DNA from: Symploca sp. SIO2C1
GTDB taxonomy: Bacteria > Cyanobacteriota > Cyanobacteriia > Cyanobacteriales > Coleofasciculaceae
Assembly (NCBI GenBank): GCA_010692635.1
Contig: JAAHGL010000028.1
Coordinates: 1-64,000 of the forward strand
Direction of reading: 5' to 3'
DNA length: 64,000 nt
Under the pieces are notes generated by a model that saw only the letters and a program-made list of their open reading frames with translations, was not told the DNA's origin and made no database searches. The position numbers were made by a program, and so were the translations under genes. The first letter of the stretch is position 1. Every line of letters starts with the position of its first letter. Shown in pieces: positions 32,901 to 47,900 of the stretch.

Positions 32901-35900
32901 GTCGCACCTCATTGAATCAAGCCTCAGACATTTTATTGGCTGAGGTAGCAATTCGCAACACAGGAACCTACAGTATTGGCTCCCCTCTGTTAGTAGCTGT
33001 TACCAATATCAGTGACCCCACCGTTTCGGTAGTTAATGCAGATGGGTTCACGCCTGATGGATTACCTTATTATGATTTTAGTAATTTAATTGAACAGTCC
33101 CTAGACCCCACTGAACTAACAGCGACTAAGCCGTTTAGCTTCTGGAATCCCAACGGTATTCAGTTTACCTACGATGTGGTAGTTTTAGCGGGTATCAACG
33201 CTGCTCCAGAGATTGGAAGCACTCCAGGGCTTGAGGTGATAGCAGGGCAGTCGTACCTGTATGATGTTGAAGCCACCGACCCTGATAATGACTCACTAAG
33301 CTACGAACTGGTGGTTGCTCCGGTGGGGATGAGCATTGATGAAAACACTGGTCTAATTACCTGGGAGACCACCACAAACGATATTGCCAACCATGCAATT
33401 ACCGTCCAGGTGAGTGATGGAAGAGGTGGCACAACGGAGCAAACCTATACGGTGTCGGTGATTGAAGAGCCTCCAAACCGACCACCTATCTTTACCTCAA
33501 CACCAGTTGTTGATGCTCAGATTAACCAGCCGTACATTTATGATTCTCACGCCATTGACCCTGATAGTGATCCGTTAGAGTACAGTTTGGTTATTGGACC
33601 AGAAGGGATGCGGGTTGACCCGGAAACGGGAGTTGTTGAGTGGACACCACCACCAGTCTTGGCTTTAGGCGATACGGTACTTGGTCAGATTGGCTTACCA
33701 GGGGAGACCAATGAGTTTACCTTAAGTGGTGTTACAGGTCAGCGTCTCTACTTGGATAACCTACAAAGTTTTAGTGGCTGGCAAGTTGATATTTTTACTC
33801 CTAGTGGACTGGAAGTTGATAGAGAAAATGGTTTATTTACACTGACCGAAACTGGAAATTACCGAGTAGTTGTCGGTGGTAGCGGAGACCAAACAGGCAG
33901 CTACGGATTTAGCATTATTGACCCCAATTTACTCCCAGAAACTCCCTTTGATACGGTCATTGAAGGTCAGCTTAGTCCCGGAAGTGAGTCTGATTTATTC
34001 CGTTTCAATGGACTTTCTGGACAAAAACTATTCTTTGACCAACTGAGCAAGAATGGAAATGTGGATTGGGTGCTACTTGACTCTGGTAATCGCATTGTTG
34101 CCGAGAACTATTCAATGAATGATCTGGAGCTGTATTTACCCCGAAATGGTGAGTACATCCTGGCAGTGCGAGGAAAATCTGGTTTTACCGATATTGTTGA
34201 TTATAGTTTTGAAATTGTTACACCGGATGAAATTACCAACCCACTCTTGTTGGGGAGTAATGATACGCCAAACAGTATAAGCGGCAGTATTAGTGAACCA
34301 GGGGAAGAGGACTTCTTTACGTTTACGGGTAGTAAGGGACAACGACTCTACTTAGATCGTCTCAATGCCATCAACAATAGCTCAATTACCGTAATGATTG
34401 AGAGTCCGAGTGGTCAAGAGTTCTTTAGTTATTATGATCGTCGTCGCTTAGTCCCTCAAAACTTTGATTCTGGGCATGAATGGTCTCCCATTACTTTAAC
34501 CGAAGATGGTATATACCGAGTTCGGATTGATGGAGTTGGCGATGATGTAGGAGATTATAGCTTCAGCTTACGCGATTTTGATTTAGCAACCCCTATTGAT
34601 TTAGATCAGCTTTATTCAGGAACCCTTACTCCTGGAGAAGCAAGCCATCTCTATCAGTTTGAAGCATTAGAAGGACAACGACTGTTTCTCGATTATCAAG
34701 ATGACGCTGGTAACTATCCCAACAGAACAAGGTGGGTTCTGTATGACTCTGGAAATCGCCGAGTCGATTATGCTTATACGGGTAATCATATAGAGGTTGT
34801 ACTGGATCATACCGATACGTACACTCTTGCCATCGAAGGGGACAAGGAGGATATTCCGGTTAATTATTCCTTTGAGGTTATCACTCCAGATACGAATACT
34901 AGTACGTTAGCATTTAATACTCCTATTATTGATGCCATTACCGAAAAAGGTGAGCAGGATGTCTTTATCTTTGAGGGAACCCAAGGACAGCGTATCTTCT
35001 TTGATGTGCTACAGGAATCAAATCACCGAATCGATTTTGTTACCCCTAGCGGTCAAAAACTGCTGGATTCACTAGTAGCAAACTCATACGAGCTTGAATG
35101 GTATCGAAGTCCTTTTATTCTGCCGGAAGATGGCACGTACCAAATTCTCTTTGATGGAAGCGACGGCAATACAGGGTCTTATGAGTTTCAGGTGGTTGAT
35201 GTTAGCAATGCCCCAATTTTATCAGCCGAGACACCAATCACTAACACCCTTACTCCAGGTAACTCCATTGATTTCTACCAGTTTGAGGGGAGTAAAGGAG
35301 ATCGCATCTACCTTGATAACAACACCACTTCTCAAAGTCTTTTTTCCCATGTTTTTAGTCCAGGCGGTCAGCTCATTACTAGAACCTCTAACAACCGCTT
35401 TGGTAATAATCAGTTAGACTTGGAATTTGTGTTGCCGGGAGATGGCACGTACTTCTGGATGCTTCGAGGCGAAGGCGATGAACCAATTGACTACACAATA
35501 GAACTGGTCTCGACAACAGCACCACCTGCACCAATTAGCTTAAACACCACGGTTGATAACGCCATCACCAAGCTAGGTGAACAAGACGCTTATACGTTTG
35601 CAGGCAATGCAGGTCAGCGAGTTATCTTTGATGCCTTGGCTGGTAATAGTAACATCACCGTCGAAATTAAAAATCCATTAGGTGACGTTGTTTTTGGCGG
35701 TAATTTGGGGAGTGATAGCTATCCTTTTACCCTCTTAGAGACTGGCACTTATGAAATTACCATTGATGGGAATAATGCTACCACAGGTGACTACAGCTTT
35801 GCTTTAAGAGAAAGTGCGTTACCTCTAACCGTTGGTACGCCTTTAACTGGAACGCTTGCAGCTCAAGAAACACTTCTCTATGAGTTTGTGGGGAGTGCAG

Positions 35901-38900
35901 GAGAAATCCTCAATTTTGATAGCCTCAGTGCTGCATCAGGCGGAGAATGGGTACTCTATGCGCCGAATAATAGGTTGCTTGAGTCATCAAGTCTTGGCTC
36001 AGACTTTACTCACACCTTACCCGCAGACGGAACATATCTACTTGCGCTGCGTAATAACTTAAATGGCGGGTTAAGCTATGATATCCAACTCAATGATATT
36101 TCTCCTACACCTGTTGTTTCAACAGGATTAGGTCAACTCTACAGTGGGGAAATGTCTACTTTTGGTGAAGTTGATGAGTACACCTTTACAGCTAATACCG
36201 GGACATTATTCTACTTTGATGGACTTCAGGATATTCCCAATCTGAGGGCTCGTCTCTATAACCCTGATGGCACAACTCTCTTCTCTAGCACCCCTGTTGC
36301 CGGAGATCGTGGTCTTTATCGCTTGACCCAAACAGGCGAGTATACCGTAAGAGTTAATGGATTGAATACAACAGGCAGCTACGAATTCAACTTAGTTGAT
36401 GTAGAGGCAATCGCCTCTGATATTTCCTTTGATACAGTTATCAATACCTCATTGGAGCCAAGGGAATCAGCCTTCTACAAATTTACCGGAACTTCTGGAC
36501 AACAGACATTTTTTGATGGCTTAGATGCCAATGATCTGAATGTTACGGCAAGGATTTTTGACTCCACTGGTCATCAAATCGTATCTACCAACACCACAGA
36601 TAATTCTGGCTTACAGACACTTCCCTTTGATGGTGACTACTACCTGCTGCTAGATTCTGAAAATTCTGATAGTACGACAGTAAATTGGCGACTATTAGAC
36701 CCCTCTAATGCCACACCTCTTGCTCTTGATACGTTAATCTCTGGAGATTTTGGTGACAGCAAACGAGAAACCTTCTTTTACTCGTTTACAGGCAATGAAG
36801 GTCAAAAATTCTACTTTGATAGAACCGTTGGCGGAACTCCTACCTATCCGAGAGGTTCCAACAATACCTATGCTGTTTACAGCCCCGACGGACAACAAGT
36901 TTTTTCACAATATTTATTGTATGATACTGAGTTAGCCAGCTTGCCAAAAGATGGACAATACCTCTTAGAAATCTCTGGTAACGCTGATGCCAATAATGAC
37001 TATGGAATTCAGATTGTTACTCCTATTGATGAGACAGCATCTATTAATTTTGGTGAAGTTATTGCTGGTGATATTTTAGAAGCCGGACAGACCAATACCT
37101 ACACCTTTACCGGAACGGAAAATCAGCGGTTGATTTTCGATAGTTTAAGTCAGGCGAGTAATTACAATATCCTCTCAGCCGAGATTTATAGTCCGAGCGG
37201 AAAACAACTCATTGATTACGATTTCAGGTATAATGATCCAGATGCCTTTACGCTTCATGAAAGTGGCACGTATCAGGTCGTTGTTGATGCTAGTGGTACG
37301 AATACATCTTCTTATAGCTTCCGGTTACTCGACTTTGCTGATGCTACCGAAGTTAATTTAGATACTCCCTTTAATGGGAACCTGGGTGATTCTAAACTAG
37401 AAACAGACCTTTATCGCTTTACAGGTGAGAAAGACCAGCGAGTTTACTTTGACCGCCTAGAAGGTCAAGCCTATAACACATATGTCCTGTCTGCTCCGGA
37501 TGGTCACCAGATGTTCTCTCGGTGGTTGAGCGAGGACTATTATCCAACGATACTTCCTACTGATGGGGAATATTTTATTTCGTTTATCGGTAATGGCAGC
37601 AGTAACAACTCCAATTACAGCATGAATCTGGTTACGCCAGATTGGTTGACGACTGAACATACAATCGGTGAGACAATTAGTGGTGAGATTGGCGAAGCCG
37701 GAGAGGTTGACTATTACACCTTTACAGGTCAGCCAGGACAAGTACTCCGGTTTGATAGTCTGTTCCCGTCTCAGGATATTTCTGCTACCTTGCGTACACC
37801 TAGCGGTCGTCAGATTTGGAATGAAGATGTTGACCGAGACATTTTTTCAGACACAATTATCTTGGATGAGACGGGAACATATACGTTGTCTGTTGATGCA
37901 CCGTGGGATAGTACAGGCGAGTATGCATTCCGGTTCTTAGATTTTGAGCAAGCGATAGATGCGGATCTAGATCAGAGAATTTCAGGCACATTTGGCAGTC
38001 AGGGCAATGACTCTATTATTTATAAATTTGATGTAGAAGCGGGACAACGACTTTACTTCAAGGAAACGGCAAGCGGAAATAGCTATCAAGGCTCATATTC
38101 TTTCCACGATTCTAGTGGCAACCGACTGTTCCACAATTACAACCTCTGGGATTTAGATAGCTCTGGAACAGTCATTGAAAAGAGTGGTGAATATTTCCTT
38201 GTACTGTCGGGAAGCAATGGTTCAAACTATGATTTTGAGATTGTTACACCAGAATTTGTCTCAACAGAATATACCATTGGCGATGCGGTTTTTGAAGAAA
38301 TTAGCGAGGCTGGTGAACAGGATTGGTACTCCTTTGATGGGGTTGCTGGACAGCAAATCTATCTTGATAGCTTGCTTAATGCCAACGGTGAAATAACACG
38401 AAGGATTTATTCTCCTACTGGTAAAGCTATAACTCGAAATTATTCCAACGAGCTGAGCAGGAATAGTGATGTTATTACCTTAGAGGAAACGGGAACTTAT
38501 AGATTTACCGTTGATGCGAGTTGGTCAAACACCGGAGAATATGGTTTCCGTTTATTAGATGTTGGCAATGCAGAGACACTAGACTTTAATACGCCGATTT
38601 CCGGTGATTTCGGTGATAGTAACCTCGAAACACAGCTCTATCAATTTTCAGGAGAAAAAGGTGAGCACATCTTCTTCGATAGGATTGATGGAGATCGCAA
38701 CAATTACTATACTCTCTACCCGGCAAATGGAGAGCGCTTATTCTTTCAATCCCTCACCAGGGATAGGGATTTTGCCTTACCGGAGACGGGTAATTATCTG
38801 CTGGCGTTAGTTGGCAATGGCTCTGCCAATAATACTTATTCCTTGGAGGTTATAGCTCCAGATTTAGTCACAGAAACGCTTCAGTTGGGACAGACGGTTA

Positions 38901-41900
38901 ATGGTACTATCAACGAGCTTGGACAATACCATACCTACACCTTTGAAGGGGAGGTTGGACAACAGTTATTCTTCGATATTTTGGGAAGGGACAATCCCTT
39001 AAGTACTAATCTTTATTCTCCCACAGGCAAGCTCGTTATCGATGAGGATACTGAAGGGGATTGGTTGCCATTTACCCTGACAGAATCGGGAACGTATCGA
39101 TTAGTTGTTGATAGTGATGGTAAGTCGTCTAATGGGAATCAGTATTACAACACAGGTGACTACAGCTTTACTTTAAGCGATCGCGCTGTTGCTCCTGCCC
39201 TTGAGCTTGCAACTCCTCTTTCTGGAACTCTTGAACCTGGCAATTCTGTTGACTTGTACCAGTTTACTGGAACCCAAGGCACAACACTCAACTTTGACCT
39301 CGATGCTAACCAATGGGGGGGAGCTAACTGGATACTGTATGACCCTGGCAATCAGGCGATTGCTACCCCTGCTTGGAATAGCCCCGATTTTGAAGTAACT
39401 TTACCTTCTGATGGCTCATATACATTAGCAATCCAAGGTTCTAGTGGCAGTCCTGTCAACTATAGTTTCCAGGTAACCGATACCTCCGTTGATGCTGTTG
39501 AGAATACAGGTTTTGGTGTTGTTCAAAGCGGTTCTATTGATAGCAGCGGTCAAGTTGATAGTTATACCTTCACTGCTAATGCTGGCACGAAAGCGTTCTT
39601 TGATAGTCAAGACAGTTCTAGTTCAGCTCTGCGTTTTCGCTTAGTGAATCCAGACGGTAGCTACGTCATCAACAATCAATATGTACCGTATGACCAACTA
39701 CCGGAAAACTTCCAACTTAATCAAACAGGGGAGTACACCTTAGAAGTTTATGGACAAAACGGAACGGGTACTGGTAATTATCAGTTCCAGTTGCTTGAAC
39801 TTCCAGAAGACTTCTCCTCTCCAACGCTTATTCCCCTAGAGATTGGAACGGTTATCCAGGGAACACTAGATCCTGGTCGTTCTGCTCAAGCGTACAGTTT
39901 TATTGGGGGAACCGGAGAATCCATTTACTTCAATGGCATAGAGGGGAATAATGTCACGGTTCGGCTGTATGCTCCCAATGGTACGCAAGTCTTCTCTGTT
40001 GGAGATGTTGAATCCAGAGATCGTGGTCCCTATACGCTGACACAGGATGGTATGTACCATCTGGTACTTCAGGGAGGACAAGATAGTGCAGCCAACTACG
40101 AGTTTCAACTGCTGGACTTTGATAGTGGACAGGAATTGAAGTTCAACCTGCCTAATTCTGGCACACTGGAGTCTGGTTCACAAAATAAGCTCTATCAATT
40201 TAGCGGGGAAGCTGGTCAGACTTTCTTCTTTGACTCTCGTACCAATAGTTCTAGTAATTGGAAGCTCTATGACACTGGTAATAGGTTGATTCGGGAAGAG
40301 CAGTTAAAAGATGATTTTGAGGTAACACTTGACCAAGATGGGACGTATACGCTCATGCTTGGAGGAGGCTCTAATAATCAGCTTGACTATGATTTTAGGG
40401 TATTTACTTACGACGAAAAACAGTATCTGGATAGCATCATTCCCGGTACAGGTGAAGATTCCAGCACTGATGCTTTCTCTCTCGGTTCATTCGCCGTCAA
40501 ACTTGCAGTTGAAGATGGACAAGGTGGAATCGGATTCCAAGATTATCAAATTCGCTTATTGCCTGATCCAGAAAATAATGAACCCGTCATAACAAGTAAG
40601 CCCGAAACTAGTATGGGGCTAAATCAAGTGGTTTATACCTATCAAATAGAAGGCTTTGACCTTGATAATGATGAGCTTACCTATCGTTTAGTTGACTCTC
40701 CATCTGGTGCTTACCTCAAACGAGATACGGGCAAACTTTGGTGGCTTCCTGAAAATCCTTTGACGGTTGGCGAAACCTATGAATTTACCGTAGAAGTCAA
40801 TGATCGTCGTGGTGGTGCTACTCAACAAACCTTCACGGTAGAAGTTGAAGATAACGATGTCAGAAAAGGCTTTGGTGAGATTAGTGGTACTGTTTGGAAT
40901 GATAACAATAGTGACCGTCAGCGAGGGATTACAGAAAGTGGTGCAGCAGGAGTACAAGTTTATCTCGATCTGAATGCTAATGGAAAAGTTGATCCTGATG
41001 AACCGATTGAAATAACGGCAATTGATAATCCGTTTACCCCAGATGTAGATGAAACAGGGCAGTACAAGTTTACTGATTTAACTCCAGGCACGTATATCGT
41101 TCGAGAAGTAGAGCCTGATGGTTTTCTTCAAACCTTCCCGAACGAACCATTAAGGGTAACAAACGATGGCATACTTCTAGCCGGAAGTTTATCTTTGTTG
41201 CAACCCAACCCAGATATTTCAGCTACGTTTGTTGGTAGAGCTGGTATTTCCACTGACGGCTTTGGCAGCAATCTAAATTTCAATCCTGGCGGTTCTGGAA
41301 CAATTCAAGCTGACGTTCCCACAGGTTCTACTGTAGAATATGCCTTCTTGCACGTTGCCACACGCGCTTTCGGTGAAGCCGATAATCCTGAAGAGGCTTT
41401 TCGACCAGATGCGGTTGGTTTTGAGGGAACACCCATTGCTCTGAGTTGGTTAGACAATGTTCAAGATACACCACCTAGACTTAATTTTGAAACAGGACGT
41501 GCAGACGTAACTTCGATAGTAGCTGAAAAGGTCGGTAGTGGCGGTGGAATATTTGACTTTCAACTGGATGAATACCAAGATTTACAGTCTGGCAATGAAG
41601 CAATTGAGGGAATTAGTTTAACTGTCATTTATTCCAATCCCAATCTACCAGAAAGAACCCTGATGGTTTTTGAAGGTGGTCTGACTGGAGAAGCCCCTCA
41701 AAGCAATGTTGTTTCTTGGGGAGAACCACTGGATACTACTAGTCCAGATTTTAGCTCTCAATTAGCATTAGGAATCCAGTATAGTGAGCAACCAAGATAT
41801 TCAGTCGGAACTCAGTTTACTACTGTTGATATTAATGGCGAACGACTCACTAGTTCTGCTGGAAATTCAAATGATGGCATAACCATTAGAGATCGATTTA

Positions 41901-44900
41901 TCTCAGTTAATGGGGCGCTGGTTAGCGTCGGTGGAGTTGGAGACTCCCTTAATAATCCAACAGATCCATTTGATACCACAAATAATGGTGATGACGAACT
42001 GTACAATCTGGTTCCATTTATAAATGATGGGGATACAGCTTTAAGAGTAGATACCGCCAATCCTTCCAATGATGATTCAATTTTCCTTGCTGCTCTGACA
42101 CTTCCAAATGTTGCTGAATTAGATTCTTCAGGTTTCTATAGTGTTAACGTTTCTCAAGGAGAAGTTATAGCGAATCTTGATTTTGGTAATGGTAGAACCG
42201 CCGCAACAGTTCAGAATGAATCTCCTACTTTTATCAGTGAGCCACCCACCACCATTACCATTGGCAACCAGCTAAGATATGAGGCTCAAGCTGTTGATGC
42301 TGTGCCAGATAATGATTGGCTTTACTATGACTTATTGGTTAATCCAGAAGGGATGGCGATTGATCCTTCAACTGGTGTTATTTACTGGAGTCCAACTTCA
42401 GAACAGGTTGGCACTGTTGATGTGGTTCTTCGAGTCCAGGATTTGTATGGTGGGAGAGACCTACAGCACTTTAGGTTAGAGGTTCAACCACCGAATACTG
42501 CACCAACTTTCACCTCTGACCCGACTGAAGCTACCTCACCTCAAGTTGGCAAACCCTTTGAGTACAACGCTGTAGCGATTGACGCAGATGGTGACCCGAT
42601 TACCTATGAACTAGCCACCGCTGCACCCAACGGCGTAACCCTTGATTCAACCTCTGGAGTACTGAGCTGGACTCCCACCGATAATCAATTAGGCAACCAC
42701 GAAATTATCCTCAAAGCTACGGATGATAAGGGCGGGGAATCAACACAGACGCTCAACTTAACAGTGATTGAGCCACAGCCCAACACTGCACCAAGCATCA
42801 CCTCCCTACCACGTAACGTAACACGGGTCAATACCCCTTATCTCTATCAGCTTGCGGTGGAAGAACCTGATGGTGACCCCTTGACCTTTACCCTCATCAA
42901 TGCACCAGCAGGGATGACCGTGAACCAGTCAGGACTGTTGAGTTGGCAACCAACCGCTCCTCAGATTGGTTCTCACACCGTTACCCTCACAGTCGAAGAT
43001 GGACAGGGTGGCAGTGATACACAGTCCTACAATCTGGATGTACGCCATCAGGCAGCAAACTACGCACCAGAAATCACTTCTGAGCCACTGTATCTAACCA
43101 ATATTGAACGATTCTATCAGTATCAGGCAACTGCCACTGACCCGGATGGGGATGCTCTGTTCTGGGAATTAACCCAAGCTCCAGAAGGTATGGTGATTGA
43201 CCCACAAACGGGTGTAGTGAGCTGGCAACCAGAACTAAGCCAAGTGGGTGAGCATACTATAACCGCTCAAGTCACCGATGCGTTAGGCGCATTTGCTACT
43301 CAGACCTTTACCTTAGAAGCGCGGGGAGTAAATACACCACCACAGATTCTTTCCATACCCCCAACAGAAATAGGGATTAACCAGACATACCGCTACACCA
43401 CCCAAGCAACAGATCCAGAAGGTGACCCCTTGAGCTTTAGCTTAGGAGCGCATCCCGAAGGCATGACCATTGATGAGACCACAGGAGAGGTGCAGTGGAC
43501 ACCCACTCAGGTTGGGACTCAGGAAGTAGAGGTGGTGGTACGAGATACCCAAGGAGGGGTGAATCGCCAGGTGTATGCTGTGGTTGTTACTTCTGCTGCG
43601 GTTAATCAAGCTCCCACGATTACCTCAACTCCAACGTTCTTAGCAGATACGGTTGATAGCTACCAATATCAGCTTGCCGCTACAGATCCAGATGGTGACC
43701 CACTAATCTACTCGCTGTTGGTGCAGCCAAGCGGGATGAGCATCGATGAGAACGGTTTGTTGCAGTGGTTGCCAATGACCAGTCAACTAGGCGACCATAC
43801 GGTTACGGTAGCAGCTTTTGATTCTTTGGGATTGGGAGCAACCCAAACCTACACACTCCAGGTAACTGAAGTCAATCAAGCTCCGGTTATTAGCTCCACT
43901 CCCATTGAAGCTGTAGCAGCCGAGACTCCCTACCACTACGATATCTGGGCATCTGACCCAGATGGAGAACCAATTACCTACACTTTGGTTAATGCTCCCG
44001 CTGGCATGGCGATAGATGAGTTAGGGCGCATTACCTGGTCGCCGAGCGTAACAGATATTGGTAATTATCCCATTGAAGTTGCGGTTACCGACAGTCGCGG
44101 TGCGGTGACCACACAGACCTATAATTTAGTTGTTGAAGCTGACCAAGATGCTCCACAGGTTAATTTAGTAGTCAGTGAGTCACAGGTAGATGTTGGAAAT
44201 TCTGTTACCTTAAGAGCCTCAGCAACCGATAATGTCGGGGTTGAGTTTTTAACGCTTACGGTAAATGGAACACCTGTGGCTCTGGATGCTCAAGGACGTG
44301 CCACGGTGCAACTGGATGCCGTTGGCACGATTGAGGCGGTGGTTACGGCAACGGATGCCGCAGGCAACAGTAGCAGCACTACTCAAAGCATTGTCGTTAT
44401 CGACCCCACTGATACCGAAGCACCTGTGGTTGAGCTGATTTCTCTTGAAGGTGGGACTCCCTTTACCACACCGATTACTGCTCCCACGGATATTATCGGT
44501 ACTGTAAGCGATGATAATCTACTCTCCTACACCCTTTCTGTAGCACCTCTGGCGGGGGGAGATTTTGTTGAGATTGCCAGTGGGACTAATCCTGTCACTG
44601 ATGGATTTGTCGCAGACTTTGATCCTTCAGTCTTGCAAAATGATACCTATCGTTTGCGCTTGTCTGCCACTGATGCCGCAGGACTAACGGCTTATGATGA
44701 AACCTTAGTTGATGTAACGGGAGAGCTGAAACTTGGTAACTTCCAGCTTTCATTTACCGACCTCTCTATTCCGGTTTCAGGTATTCCCATCCAGGTAACC
44801 CGCACCTATGATACCCTGACCTCTAGCACCACTGATGACTTTGGTTACGGCTGGCGGTTAGAGTTCCGTGATACGGACTTACGCACCAGTTTAGGCAAGG

Positions 44901-47900
44901 ATGAGGAACTTGAAGAGTTTGGTATCAGCTCCAAAGGCTTTGAGGAAGGAGAACGGGTGTACATCACCCTCCCCGGTGGCAAACGAGAAGCCTTTACCTT
45001 CAAACCTCAAATTAAACCTATCTCTCGCTTCTTCCCACCCATCGGCGGTGCAGATACGAACCTCTACACGCCAGCCTTTGAGTCAGAGTCAGGTTCAACC
45101 AGTACGCTGACAGTCAAGAACGTTGACCTGATTCGTACAGAAACAGGGGAGTTTGCCAGTCTCAACGGTGGCTTGTACAACCCTGCTAATGGACTCTACG
45201 GCTTTGGCGGTTACTATGAACTTACCACCAAAGAGGGCATTGTTTACCGCATTGATGGTTTAACGGGTGATGTGAATACGGTAACCGACCGTAACAACAA
45301 TACCCTTACCTTCACCGATGCAGGAATCTCTAGCTCCACAGGTCAAGAGATTACCTTTGAGCGCAATGCAACAGGTCAAATTACCGCTGTCATTGACCCT
45401 GAAGGGAATCGGGTTACTTACGAGTACGATGCTCTGGGTGATTTAGTTGCGGTAACTGACCGAGAAGGTAATGTCACTCACTTTGATTATCATGATGAGC
45501 GTCCCCATTATTTAGAAGAGATCATCGACCCCCTCGGACGCACAGGTGTTCGTTCTGAGTATGATGAACAGGGACGCTTGGTGAATCTCTTTGATGCCGA
45601 TGGCAATCTGGTTGAGCTAATTCACGACCCTGATAACTCCATTGAGACGGTCAAAGACCAGTTTGGCAATACTACCATCTATGAGTATGACGAACGAGGT
45701 AATGTTCTTACCGAGATAGACGCTCTTGGTGGTATCACCAGCCGTACTTACGATGATGATAACAACACGCTCACCGAAACTGACCCGTTAGGCAATACCA
45801 CCACCTTTACCTATGATGATGATGGTGATGGTGATGTCTTAACTGAGACTGACCCCTTGGGGAATGTAACCCGCTACACCTACGACCGATTCGGGAATGT
45901 TCTTACCACCACCGACCCCACAGGACAAACCATCACCAATACCTATGATACACGGGGTAATCTCACGCAGATTGCTGGACAGGCAAGTGGGACACTGACC
46001 TTTAGCTATGATGCCTTTGGTAATCTAACCTCAATGGAGGATGGCTCTGGCACTAACAGTTTTGTCTATGACGCTGCTGGTAATATTACCAGTCAAACCG
46101 ATGCTCTGGGTAATACCACAACTTTCACCTATGACAGCAATGGCAATCGGTTGAGTGAAACCACCTCCCAGACAACCCCTGATGGAGTACGGACGCTGGT
46201 TACCGAAATGGTCTATGATTCCGAAGGGCGAGTCATCCAGACTACCAACGCTGAAGGGGGTATTACCCAAACCGTTTATGACGCAGCGGGTAATCGCATT
46301 GAAGAGATTGATGCTTTGGGACGCTCTACGAAGTATATTTACGATGAGCGTGGTCAGCTCACAGAAAGCATCTATCCCGACGCTACCCCTGATGATGACT
46401 CAGATAATCCGCGCACTCGCACTGAATATGACCTTGCAGGTCAGGTAGTCGCTGAAATTGATGAGTTAGGACACCGTACCGCCTTTGTCTATGATGCGTT
46501 AGGTCGCCAGACTCAAACCATCTATCCAGATGATACACCTGATGACCTCTTAGATAACCCGCGCACTCGCACTGAGTATGATGCAGCAGGTCGAGTGGTG
46601 GCTGAGATTGATGAGAGAGGCAACCGTACTGAGTTTGTCTATGATGCCGCCGGAAGGCTGATTAAAACCATTCTGCCAGATGATACCCCTGGTGACCTGT
46701 CTGATAATCCCCGCAGCAGTAGCACTTATGATGCAGCGGGACGGCAGTTGACCCAGACTGACCCCTTGGGGCAGGTAACTCGCTTCCTGTATGATGACCT
46801 GGGGCGTCCGGTTGGTCAGGAGTATGCAGACGGTACAACTACTTCTGTTGAGTTTGACACAGCAGGTCGGGTGGTTGGTCGAACTGACCAGGCAGGACAA
46901 ACTACAGGCTTTGAATACGATGCTTTAGGGCGTCTGACGGCAGTTGTTGATGCCTTGGGACACCGTACTGAGTATACCTATGATGAGCAGGGAAATCTCA
47001 TTACTCAAACCGATGCTAACGGTCATATTACTCGCTATGAATATGATGGCTTAGGTAGGCGTACTGCAACGGAATTAGAGTTGGGGCAGCGGTCAAGTAC
47101 AACCTATAATGCTGTAGGCAATGCCCTGAGTACCACAGACTTTAATGGCGATACCATCACCTATGAATATGATGAGAGAAACCGCCTGATTTTCAAAGAT
47201 TTGCCAGGTGATGAGTTTGATGTCGCCTTTACCTACACTGATAATGGACTGCGAGAAACGGTTACTGATGGGCGGGGTACAACTACTTACAGTTATGATG
47301 AACGCGATCGCTTATTACAACGCATTGACCCTGATGGTCGCAGTATAGCCTACACCTATGATGAGGCAGGCAACCGCACCTCGGTTGAGATTCCCTCTGG
47401 TAGTACAGCTTACACCTTTGATGAGCAGAACCGTTTGCAGACCGTTACTGACCCCGATGGTGGTGTAACTACTTATACCTATAATGCTTTAGGGAATCTC
47501 ATTCGCACTGACTTTGCCAATGGTACAGTTGAGATTCGTGAATATGATCAGCTACATCGCCTGGTTTATCTGGAGAATAGTGGTGCTGATGGGGTGATTA
47601 ACAGCTTCCGCTATACGTTGGATGAGACGGGCAACCGTACAGCAGTTGAAGAGCATGACGGACGGCGGGTGGAGTACCGTTATGATGAACTCTATCGCCT
47701 GACACAAGAAGCTATCTTTGACCCTGGTGCAACAGAGGCTAACCGTACTATTGAGTATGCCTATGATGAGGTAGGAAATCGTCTCAGCAGGGAAGATTCT
47801 GAAGAAGGGGTTACGCTTTATACCTATGATGATAATGACCGTTTGCTCACGGCTACCACTGATGGGGTGGAGACGAGTTATGCCTATGATGATAATGGCA

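Noticed and set aside
42225-44140. Cadherin-type calcium-binding repeats in the giant protein
   Set aside because: The units match the putative-Ig pattern (D-P-D-G-D-P-L, then P-x-G-M-x-I-D-x-x-T-G, then W-x-P) and not the full cadherin signature.
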